This document shows positions 50,751 through 58,149 of a stretch of 64,000 nt of DNA, piece after piece. The position numbers and the translations under genes were made by a program. Below the pieces are notes generated by a model that saw only the letters and a program-made list of their open reading frames with translations, ran no database searches and was not told the DNA's origin. Source of the stretch: JAEUIV01 sp033763795 (GTDB lineage: Bacteria > Planctomycetota > Phycisphaerae > Phycisphaerales > UBA1924); the NCBI GenBank assembly GCA_033763795.1, contig JANRJV010000038.1, positions 1-64,000 of the forward strand, in the 5' to 3' direction. Positions within the stretch are counted from its first letter, which is position 1. Each line of letters opens with the position of its first letter.

Positions 50751-52538
50751 ATGTCCGTCGCGCCCAAGACGTCGTTCGGCATTTCGATGAAGCTCGTCGT
50801 CGTGTTCGTCACGGTGATGCTGGTGGTGGTGGTTGCGAACTACCTGCTCTTCTTCCGCGGATTCCGCAAGAGCACCGAGACGGTGATGATGGAGAAGGCG
50901 GCCGCCTTCACCGCCGTCGCCGACGAGACCAAGGCGCAGATGTCCGCGCTGCACGCGGCGGGCGCGATCGACACAAAGCGGCTGATCGAGGAAGCGCGGG
51001 CCCAGGTCGAAAAGGGAATCTCGTACCGCGACACCGAGTTCTTCCGGACAGTTCCCGTCGTCGCCGGCTGGACAGCCGCGGGCGAAGCGGCCAAGCGTGA
51101 AGGGCTCACGTTCTACGTCCCCGCGTTCGACGCGCGGAACAAGGCGAACGCTCCCCCGCCCGGCTCGTTCCGCGAGCAGATGCTCAAGGATCTGACGGCG
51201 CAGGTCGAGGCGAACGGGCCCGACTCGCTGGGGCGGATCAACCGCGAGGAGAACTCGCTCCACTACATGCGCGCCATCAAGCTCGATGAGAGCTGCATGA
51301 TGTGCCACGGCGATCCCGAGCGGTACGACGTCCGGAACGAGAAGGGCGAGTTTGACGGCAAGGACGCGCTGGGGTTCACCATGGAGGGCTGGGAGCCCGG
51401 CGATATGCACGGCGCGTACGAGCTGGTCATGCCGCTGACGGTCGTGGACAACCAGGTGTCCAGCTTCGTGCAGCAGGGCGCGCTCGCGACGGTGCCGATC
51501 GTGCTGATGGGGGCGGGCGGGGCCGCACTATTGGTGAGGATCCTCGTGACGAGGCCGCTGGGCGGGCTCATCTCGCTGCTGAAGGACATCGCGACGGGCG
51601 AGGGCGACCTCACGCGGCGCACGGCGATCCGCCGGAGCGACGAGTTCGGTCAGGTCTCGCACTGGTTCGATGAGTTCATCGCCCGCCTGCAGGGGCTGAT
51701 CACCGAAGTGTCGCGGGTGACGCGCGAGGTCGCCTCCGCCGCGACCGAGATCGCGGCTTCCAGCGAGCAGATGGCCGCGGGCATGCGCAGCCAGGAGGAG
51801 CAGGCGCTCCAGGTCTCCAGCGCGGTGGGCCAGATGGCGATGTCGGTCGAGGAAGTGGCCCGCAAGGGGACGGAGGCCTCGGCGTCCGCGACCAGCTCTG
51901 GGCGCGAGGCAACCGAGGGCGTCCAGATCGTCGAGCAGACCGTATCGCAGATGCGCGGCATCTCGTCGGAGGTGAACGAGAGCGCCACGGCGGTCGAAGC
52001 CCTGGGCAAGAAGGGCGAGCAGATCGGCGAGATCATCACGGTCATCAACGACATCGCCGACCAGACCAACCTCCTGGCGCTGAACGCCGCCATCGAGGCC
52101 GCCCGGGCGGGCGAGCACGGTCGCGGGTTCGCCGTCGTCGCGGACGAGGTCCGCAAGCTCGCCGAGCGCACGACCAAGGCGACCGAGGAAGTCTCCAAGA
52201 GCATCCGCGAGATCCAGGAAGACACCACCAAGGCGGTCCAGCGCATGGAGGCGGGCACCTCCAGCGTGGACAAGGGAGTCAAGCTGGCCGTCTCGGCCGG
52301 CGAAGCGCTGACGCGGATCCGCCAGAGCTCCAGCGCCCTCGAGGGGCTAGTGCAGTCGATCGCCGCGGCGACCGAGGAGCAGTCGGCGGCGAGCCAGGAG
52401 ATCTCCCGGAGCATCGAGTCGATGAAGCGCGTGACCAGCGAGTCGTCGGACGGGGCGAACCAGGCCGCCCAGGCCGCCGCCAACCTGTCGATGCAGGCCG
52501 AGAAGCTGCAGGGGCTGGTCGGGCGCTTCAAGGTCTGA
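50751..52538 (+). CDS. Methyl-accepting chemotaxis protein with a haem-c-motif sensor (DUF3365-like)
   Basis: 595 aa. Membrane helix 1 (about 13-35, MKLVVVFVTVMLVVVVANYL), a ~210-residue periplasmic sensor containing SCMMCHGDPERYD, a CxxCH haem-c attachment motif at residues 182-186, then membrane helix 2 (about 245-265), HAMP (GLISLLKDIATGEGDLTRRT) and a long MCP signalling coiled coil whose tip has DIADQTNLLALNAAIEAARA then GRGFAVVADEVRKLAERT. The CxxCH placed after NSLHYMRAIKLDE fits the DUF3365/Tll0287-like haem domain. It should relay a redox, NO or CO signal to CheA/CheW. GGAG lies 7 nt before ATG 50751. No che genes are nearby. Confidence 0.9.
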   Translation: MSVAPKTSFGISMKLVVVFVTVMLVVVVANYLLFFRGFRKSTETVMMEKAAAFTAVADETKAQMSALHAAGAIDTKRLIEEARAQVEKGISYRDTEFFRTVPVVAGWTAAGEAAKREGLTFYVPAFDARNKANAPPPGSFREQMLKDLTAQVEANGPDSLGRINREENSLHYMRAIKLDESCMMCHGDPERYDVRNEKGEFDGKDALGFTMEGWEPGDMHGAYELVMPLTVVDNQVSSFVQQGALATVPIVLMGAGGAALLVRILVTRPLGGLISLLKDIATGEGDLTRRTAIRRSDEFGQVSHWFDEFIARLQGLITEVSRVTREVASAATEIAASSEQMAAGMRSQEEQALQVSSAVGQMAMSVEEVARKGTEASASATSSGREATEGVQIVEQTVSQMRGISSEVNESATAVEALGKKGEQIGEIITVINDIADQTNLLALNAAIEAARAGEHGRGFAVVADEVRKLAERTTKATEEVSKSIREIQEDTTKAVQRMEAGTSSVDKGVKLAVSAGEALTRIRQSSSALEGLVQSIAAATEEQSAASQEISRSIESMKRVTSESSDGANQAAQAAANLSMQAEKLQGLVGRFKV

Positions 52539-52582
52539 AGTCCGGGCGGGTGAGGGGGCTCGGGCCGCGCCGGAGGCGCTGG

Positions 52583-52595
52583 TACTCTGCCCCGC
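52583..52595 (+). promoter_or_regulatory. Candidate leaderless -10 (TACTCT) of the CoA-transferase gene
   Basis: TACTCT (52583-52588) lies 7 nt before ATG 52596, with no Shine-Dalgarno. Confidence 0.4.
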
Positions 52596-53318
52596 ATGCT
52601 TCAGAAACGATTCCCCACGCCGGCAGCGGCGCTCGACGCCGCACGCTCGAAAGGTCTGCTCAAGGACGGGATCTCCGTCATGGTGGGCGGCTTCGGGCTG
52701 TGCGGGATCCCCGAAGGGCTCATCCTCGCGCTCCGCGATAGCGGCGTGAAGGGGCTGACGTGCATCTCGAACAACGCCGGGGTCGACGACTGGGGCCTGG
52801 GTCTGCTCCTCAAGACGCGTCAGATCCGCAAGATGGTCTCCAGCTACGTGGGCGAGAACGCGGAGTTTGAGAGGCAGTTTCTCGCCGGGGAGCTGGAGGT
52901 CGAGTTCAACCCGCAGGGTACGCTCGCCGAGCGCATCCGCGCGGGTGGCGCGGGCATTCCCGCGTTCTACACGGCGACCGGCGTGGGCACGATCGTCGCG
53001 CAGGGCAAGCCCGTGCAGGCGATGAAGTTCAAGGGGCGCGAGCGTGAGTACGTGATGGAGACCGGGCTCTGGGCCGAGCTCGCCCTCGTGAAGGCCTGGC
53101 GGGCCGACGGCTTCGGCAACCTGCAGTACCGCAAGACGGCGCGGAACTTCAACCCGGAGATGGCGACCGCGGCGGCGTTCGTCATCGCCGAAGTGGAAGA
53201 GGTGGTGGAGAAGGGCGCCATCGACCCCGATCAGGTCCACACGCCGGGGAACTACGTCGACGCCGTCGTGGTCACCAAGCCCGAGAAGCGCATCGAGCAG
53301 CGTACGGTTCGCCCCTAG
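52596..53318 (+). CDS. scoA: 3-oxoacid CoA-transferase subunit A
   Basis: 240 aa. Class I CoA-transferase A subunit: ISVMVGGFGLCGIPEGLILA, TCISNNAGVDDWGLGLLL then MVSSYVGENAEFERQFLAGE, and GIPAFYTATGVGTIVAQGK, all typical of ScoA/AtoD. The A subunit binds CoA; the catalytic glutamate is in subunit B. Subunit B normally follows directly, but here the next gene is an unrelated one on the opposite strand 14 bp away, so the partner must be elsewhere or absent. The pair would convert acetoacetate or similar acids to their CoA esters with succinyl-CoA. Confidence 0.92.
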   Translation: MLQKRFPTPAAALDAARSKGLLKDGISVMVGGFGLCGIPEGLILALRDSGVKGLTCISNNAGVDDWGLGLLLKTRQIRKMVSSYVGENAEFERQFLAGELEVEFNPQGTLAERIRAGGAGIPAFYTATGVGTIVAQGKPVQAMKFKGREREYVMETGLWAELALVKAWRADGFGNLQYRKTARNFNPEMATAAAFVIAEVEEVVEKGAIDPDQVHTPGNYVDAVVVTKPEKRIEQRTVRP

Positions 53319-53332
53319 GTTCGCGGCGGCGC

Positions 53333-54061
53333 TCAGCCCGCCCGGGCGGCGGCCGCCAGCGCGTCGAAGATCCGCTGACCCAGGAGCGGATCGGGCGTCC
53401 GCTCGGGGTGCCACTGCACTCCCAGATAGAACGGGCGCCGCGGGTCGTCGACCGCCTCGATGACGCCGTCGTGACTGAGCGCGACCACGCGGAGGTTGCC
53501 GGGGTCGTTCACCGCCTGGCGGTGCCGACTGGCGGCGGGGCCCGACTGGATCACAGCGTGAGACACCACCGGGCGGATGTCATGCAGGCGGTCGGGGGGG
53601 AGGTCGGAGCCGACCGCGGGCCCGGAGTGGTGATCAGCGTGCGTACCCAGCGTGTCGGGCAGGTGCTGATTTAGTCGGCCGCCCGCGTGCAGGGCCATCT
53701 GCTGCATCCCAAGGCAGATGCCCAGCGCCGGGAGTGAACGGCGCTCATCGATCTGGCGGAGCAGCTCGGCTTCATAGTCCTGGCGCGCGGGGTCCATCAG
53801 ACGTGCGGCGGGGTGGACGGGCACGCCGAAACGACTGGTGTCGGGATCCGGGCCCCCCGTGAGGACTACGGCGTCGCAAAGGTCCAGTTGACGACGGACG
53901 ATCGCCTCCAGGGCCCGCGGAGAGGCGGGATCGGCGAGCGACGGGGGCAGCAGCAGCGGAACCGCGCCGGCGGCGGTGACGGCGGAGACGTACGAGCGCC
54001 GCACCTTCACATCGCGGTCATCGAGGCCGCAGGTGATGCCGATGACTGGTGTCTGGGGCAT
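53333..54061 (-). CDS. Class I glutamine amidotransferase-like gamma-glutamyl hydrolase (peptidase C26, PuuD-like)
   Basis: 242 aa. The N-terminus PVIGITCGLDDRDVKVRRSY and AVVLTGGPDPDTSRF are typical of the PuuD/peptidase C26 branch; the nucleophile cysteine is in LGICLGMQQMALH and the catalytic histidine in GVQWHPERTPD, with the Glu of HPE completing the triad. Relatives hydrolyse gamma-glutamyl-GABA or other gamma-glutamyl amides. No polyamine-catabolism genes are adjacent, so the substrate is open. ATG 54061 has no strong Shine-Dalgarno; the gene is divergent from thrC with 56 bp between starts. Confidence 0.86.
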   Translation of the reverse strand: MPQTPVIGITCGLDDRDVKVRRSYVSAVTAAGAVPLLLPPSLADPASPRALEAIVRRQLDLCDAVVLTGGPDPDTSRFGVPVHPAARLMDPARQDYEAELLRQIDERRSLPALGICLGMQQMALHAGGRLNQHLPDTLGTHADHHSGPAVGSDLPPDRLHDIRPVVSHAVIQSGPAASRHRQAVNDPGNLRVVALSHDGVIEAVDDPRRPFYLGVQWHPERTPDPLLGQRIFDALAAAARAG

Positions 54062-54117
54062 AGGTCATATCATCGGAGTGACGTGGCGTTCGGGTCGAGC
54101 GGGAGGCGTACAGCGGT

Positions 54118-55557
54118 ATGGATGCGTCGGCGCAGCTTCGCTGCATCAATCCTGACTGCCGATCGGAGTTCCCGGTCACGCGCGCCGTCTTCGCGTGCGG
54201 CCGATGCGGGGAGCTCCTGGACGTCGAGTATCCGGGTCTCGAGCCCGTCGCGGACCCCGCGGGCCTCCAGCGGCTCTTCGCGCAGAGGCTGGCGAGCGGC
54301 GCGTGGGCCGCGTCCGGGAGCGGAGAGCAACGAGCGATAGATGCGTCGGGCGTCTGGCGGTTCCGGGAGCTGATTGGTTTCTGTCCGGATGAGTCGAGAC
54401 TGGTCACGATCGGCGAAGGCCGGACGATTCTGCAACGGGCCGACGCGCTGGCGGAGCGCGTCGGGTTCGGGGCGGGCGAGCTCTTCCTGCAGTACGAGGG
54501 GTTCAACCCGTCCGGATCGTTCAAGGACAACGGTATGGCGGGCGCGTTCACCCACGCGCGGATGATCGGCGCATCACGCGTTTTGTGCGCATCAACCGGC
54601 AACACGTCGGCGAGTCTCGCGCTCTTCGCGGCCCTGGCGGGGTTCGCGGCGTATGTGCTCATAGGCTCAGGCAAGATCGCGTACGGGAAGCTGTCGCAGG
54701 CGCTGGATTTCGGGGCGCGGACGGTGCAGCTCGCGGGCGACTTTGACGCGTGCCTCCGGCGGGTGCAGCAGCTCGGCGTCGAGAGGCCCGAACTGGGCAT
54801 CTATGTCATGAACTCGATCAACCCCTTCCGGATCGAGGGCCAGAAGGCCATTATGTTCCGCGTGATGGAGGGGCTGGCCTGGGAACCCCCCGACTGGATC
54901 GTCGTGCCCGGCGGGAACCTGGGCAACTGCAGCGCCTTCGCCAAGGCGTTCGTGGAGATGGAGCGGGCGGGGCTGATCGCTCCCGGGCGGCGGCCCCGGC
55001 TGGCGGTGATCAATGCCGCGGGGGCCCGGACCTTCGACCGGATGGTCAACGAGCTGGGGCTGCGCTGGCAAGGGGGGCGGTACGACCGCGCCCGCGTGCG
55101 CACGGAGCTGGAGCGCATGGATCACGCCGGGGAGCGGGCGCGGACGGTGGCGAGCGCTATCGAGATCGGGCGGCCGGTGAACCTGCCCAAGGCGCTGCGC
55201 GCTCTTGAGTGGATGGACGGCGTCGTGCGGTCGGTGGACGACGAGACGATCCTCGAGCACAAGGCGCTGATCGGGCGGCACGGCTATTCGTGCGAGCCGG
55301 CGTGCGCCGCCGCCCTCGCGGGGGCGCGGATGCTCAGGAAAGCAGGCGTGATCGGGCGCGGGCAGCGCACGGTGTGCATCATCACCGGGCACGGCCTGAA
55401 GGATCCGGACGCGACCGTCAAGTATCACACGGGGCTGGATATGAAGAGCGCGCAGGAGTCGGCGTCGCGCACGACCCCGGGGGGCGCCCTTGCCAACCCG
55501 CCCGTGCTTTGCGCCGACGACCTCGACGCGCTGCGGAGGCTCTTCGCCGGGGCCTGA
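54118..55557 (+). CDS. thrC: Threonine synthase
   Basis: 479 aa. An N-terminal zinc-ribbon-like segment (C9, C14 then FACGRCGELLDVE) is followed by the PLP fold: QYEGFNPSGSFKDNGMAGAF with the PLP lysine K136, CASTGNTSASLALFAALAG, and the phosphate-binding VPGGNLGNCSAFAK. It converts O-phosphohomoserine to threonine. The zinc-ribbon class is common among bacterial threonine synthases. GGGAGG 11 nt before ATG 54118 serves as Shine-Dalgarno. lysC (aspartate kinase), an earlier enzyme of the same pathway, is ~5 kb downstream; other thr genes are not in the window. Confidence 0.94.
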   Translation: MDASAQLRCINPDCRSEFPVTRAVFACGRCGELLDVEYPGLEPVADPAGLQRLFAQRLASGAWAASGSGEQRAIDASGVWRFRELIGFCPDESRLVTIGEGRTILQRADALAERVGFGAGELFLQYEGFNPSGSFKDNGMAGAFTHARMIGASRVLCASTGNTSASLALFAALAGFAAYVLIGSGKIAYGKLSQALDFGARTVQLAGDFDACLRRVQQLGVERPELGIYVMNSINPFRIEGQKAIMFRVMEGLAWEPPDWIVVPGGNLGNCSAFAKAFVEMERAGLIAPGRRPRLAVINAAGARTFDRMVNELGLRWQGGRYDRARVRTELERMDHAGERARTVASAIEIGRPVNLPKALRALEWMDGVVRSVDDETILEHKALIGRHGYSCEPACAAALAGARMLRKAGVIGRGQRTVCIITGHGLKDPDATVKYHTGLDMKSAQESASRTTPGGALANPPVLCADDLDALRRLFAGA

Positions 55558-55681
55558 CGGCCCAGCCCGCCGCCGGAGTGCGACCTCGCCGTCTCCGGCC
55601 GGTAGGATCGGCTCGTGACGAGCGGACAGGGCGTCGGGCCGCGCACAAATGCGGTTATCGCCCGTCGAGGGAGCCAAACGA

Positions 55682-57043
55682 ATGAAGCGGAAGAAGAGCG
55701 CGTGGTTGGGTCGGCTGCTGGCGGCGGGGGCGGCGGCCGGGCTGGTGATGCTGTCGGGCTGCGCGGGCAGCGGCGCGAAGCGCGAGGCGGCGGCCCCGCT
55801 GACCGCCGAGACCCGGGAGAAAGCGCTCGAGTCGTACGACTACGTCTACAACACCATCAAGCAGACGCACTGGGACACGGAGCTCGTCGGCGCCAAGTGG
55901 GACGAGGCCCATGCCCGGCTCAGGCCCAAGGTGCAGGACGCGACGACGATGGTCGAGGCGCGGGGCGCCACGGAAGAGATGATCGCCTCGCTCGGACAGT
56001 CGCACTTCGGGCTGATTCCCGCGGATGCGTACGCGGACGTGGTGGGCGAGGATTCTGAGACGGACGCCGAAGCCGGCACGGGCGACGCGGGCCTGCAGGT
56101 CCGGGTGGTGGACGGGCGGGCGTACGTCGTGAGCGTGGTCCCCGATTCGACGGGGGCCCGGGCGGGCGTGAAGCCCGGCTGGGAGCTCGAGCAGGTCCGC
56201 GGGAAGGACCTCGCCGAGCGGCTCCGCGTGGTCGCTGAGGAATTCGAAGGGCAGATCAAGCAGGGTGCGATGCTCTCGCTGGCGGCTGAGGGGGCGCTCA
56301 GCGGGCCCGTGGGCTCGACCGTGCAGGTGCGCTTCCGGGACGAGAACGGAAAGCGTGCGACACGCAAGCTCGAGCTCGCCGAGCCTGCGGGCACGCCCGC
56401 GAAGTTCGGCAACCTTCCGACCATGTACGTGCGCAGGGATGCGCGGCGACTGGAGAGCGGCGTGGGCTACATGAGCCTCAGCCTGTTCTTCGATCCCGCG
56501 GCCGTCATGCCCTGGTATCAGGAGCAGATCGCGTCCATGCAAAACGCTCCCGGGATCATCCTGGACCTGCGCGGCAATCGCGGCGGGATCGGCGGCATGG
56601 CCATGGGGATGGGCGCCCGGCTTGTCACGCAGGCGAACCAGAAGCTGGGCGACATGATCACCCGGCAGACGACCATCAAGTTCGTCCTGAACCCGCAGGC
56701 CGGGTCCTACGCGGGCCGGGTGGCGGTGCTCGTCGATGAACTGTCGATGTCGACCTCGGAGATTCTCGCGGGGGGCCTGCAGGCGATCGGGCGGGCACGC
56801 GTCTTCGGGACCAGAACCCCCGGTATGGCGCTGCCTTCCCGGATCGAGCGGCTGGCGTCGGGCGACGGCTTCCAATACGCGACCGCCAACTACATCAGCG
56901 CCGACGGGCAGGTCCTGGAGGGTCACGGGGTGGTGCCGGATGAAACGGTTCCGCCCGACCCGGCGCTCCTGTCGCAGGGGCGGGACCCGGTGATCGAGGC
57001 GGCCGAACAGTGGATCCTCGGGCAGAACCGGCCGGGGACCTGA
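55682..57043 (+). CDS. S41-family peptidase, lipoprotein
   Basis: 453 aa. The signal LLAAGAAAGLVMLSGC ends with lipobox LSGC (about residue 27). A helical region (about 40-115) precedes a PDZ-like segment (AYVVSVVPDSTGARAGVKPG) and the S41 protease core: GIILDLRGNRGGIGGMAMGM, VAVLVDELSMSTSEILAGGL with the candidate catalytic serine, and ARVFGTRTPGMALPS. The catalytic lysine of the CtpA-type GKG motif is not at the usual place, so it is nearer the S41B/IRBP-like type. Probably a periplasmic tail-type protease. GAGGGAG before ATG 55682 supports the start. Confidence 0.82.
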   Translation: MKRKKSAWLGRLLAAGAAAGLVMLSGCAGSGAKREAAAPLTAETREKALESYDYVYNTIKQTHWDTELVGAKWDEAHARLRPKVQDATTMVEARGATEEMIASLGQSHFGLIPADAYADVVGEDSETDAEAGTGDAGLQVRVVDGRAYVVSVVPDSTGARAGVKPGWELEQVRGKDLAERLRVVAEEFEGQIKQGAMLSLAAEGALSGPVGSTVQVRFRDENGKRATRKLELAEPAGTPAKFGNLPTMYVRRDARRLESGVGYMSLSLFFDPAAVMPWYQEQIASMQNAPGIILDLRGNRGGIGGMAMGMGARLVTQANQKLGDMITRQTTIKFVLNPQAGSYAGRVAVLVDELSMSTSEILAGGLQAIGRARVFGTRTPGMALPSRIERLASGDGFQYATANYISADGQVLEGHGVVPDETVPPDPALLSQGRDPVIEAAEQWILGQNRPGT

Positions 57044-57139
57044 CGGTAGACTTTCTGGCCCTTGGAAACCGGGGCGCGGCGCGAGCGCCTTGCCCGTAGC
57101 CGAGGCTGATCCATCTCCCTTTGACGAGGAAAAGCTCCC

Positions 57140-57985
57140 ATGAATTCGAAGTTTGGCGCGACGGGGTTGGCGGCGGCGGGCGTGTTGGGCATGGCGCTGC
57201 TGGGCTCTCCAGCGCTCGTCTGGGCTCAGGCCGACGCCCCGGCTCCCGCGGCGACCGCCGATGAGAAACTGCCGTCGGCGAAAGAGGTGATGGACAAGTT
57301 CATCCAGGCGACGGGCGGCCGCGCCGCCTACGAGAAGCACACCTCCCGGGTGATCACGAGCACGATCGAGATCCCGGCGCAGAACCTCAAGGGCACGTCG
57401 ACGCTCACGCAGGTCGCGCCCAACAAGATGGAGATGAAGGCCGAGTTCCCCGGCATGGGCAGCCAGACCATCGTCTCGGACGGCGAGAACGTCTGGGAGA
57501 GCAACTCCATGATGGGCGAGCGGCTGTACGACGGGGACGAGCGCATGGCCCAGCTCCGTCAGGCGACGTTCAACTCCGAGCTCCAGTGGGAGAAGCTGTA
57601 CAAGGACGTGAAGGTCGTCGGCAGCGAGGACGTGAACGGGAAGCCGGCGTGGAAGGTCGAGTTCACGACCGGCGAGGGCCAGACCAGCACGCAGTTCTAT
57701 GACAAGGAAACCGGGCTGCTCACGAAGATGACCAGCACGCTCAAGACCCAGATGGGCGAGGTTCCCATGGAGTCGTCGATCGAGGGTTGGCAGGAGTTCG
57801 ACGGCCTGAAGATGCCGACGAAGACCGTGCAGTCCGTCATGGGCATGCAGATGATCATGACCATCAGCGACGTGAAGCACGGGGCGGAGGTCCCGGCCGA
57901 CAAGTTCGCGATGCCCGACAGCGTCAAGCAGCTGAAGAAGGACCCGGCCGCTCCGGCCGCTCCCGCTGAGGCCCCCAAGAACTGA
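57140..57985 (+). CDS. Exported LolA-like protein
   Basis: 281 aa. Signal peptide about residues 1-30 (LAAAGVLGMALLGSPALVWAQA), then an Ala/Pro linker and a single beta-rich domain beginning AKEVMDKFIQATGGRAAYEK, with TLTQVAPNKMEMKAEFPGMG, SDGENVWESNSMMG and GKPAWKVEFTTGEGQTSTQF later. This is the incomplete beta-barrel pattern of the LolA/LppX/RseB superfamily; proteins of this kind, often annotated outer-membrane lipoprotein-sorting proteins, bind lipids or acyl chains. GAGGA 12 nt before ATG 57140. A TAGACT at 57046-57051 may be its promoter. Two GC-rich hairpins follow the stop. Confidence 0.72.
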   Translation: MNSKFGATGLAAAGVLGMALLGSPALVWAQADAPAPAATADEKLPSAKEVMDKFIQATGGRAAYEKHTSRVITSTIEIPAQNLKGTSTLTQVAPNKMEMKAEFPGMGSQTIVSDGENVWESNSMMGERLYDGDERMAQLRQATFNSELQWEKLYKDVKVVGSEDVNGKPAWKVEFTTGEGQTSTQFYDKETGLLTKMTSTLKTQMGEVPMESSIEGWQEFDGLKMPTKTVQSVMGMQMIMTISDVKHGAEVPADKFAMPDSVKQLKKDPAAPAAPAEAPKN

Positions 57986-58011
57986 TCGACCGAGCATCCG
58001 ACATCGCGAGC

Positions 58012-58080
58012 CCGGCGGGGCCGACCCCGCCGGCGTGAAGATTGACCCGCCCGGGGCGACCCTCGTCCCGGGCGTTTGTC
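58012..58080 (+). terminator. Double hairpin terminator region after the LolA-like gene
   Basis: A perfect 9-bp hairpin CCGGCGGGG-CCGA-CCCCGCCGG (58012-58033) is followed by CGCCCGGG...CCCGGGCG (58048-58055 with 58067-58074) and then TTTGTC. The second is the better terminator candidate; the first may add transcription pausing. Confidence 0.5.
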
Positions 58081-58114
58081 TGTTCGGCCCGCGGGATCGA
58101 CCGGGCGCGGCTGA

Positions 58115-58143
58115 TTGACGCGGGGCGGGGGCTCTGGCATCAT
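58115..58143 (+). promoter_or_regulatory. Leaderless guaB promoter (TTGACG-N17-CATCAT)
   Basis: TTGACG (58115-58120), exactly 17-nt spacer, CATCAT (58138-58143), then 6 nt to ATG 58150. With standard geometry the transcript begins at the ATG. No Shine-Dalgarno is present. Confidence 0.6.
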
Positions 58144-58149
58144 TGCTCC

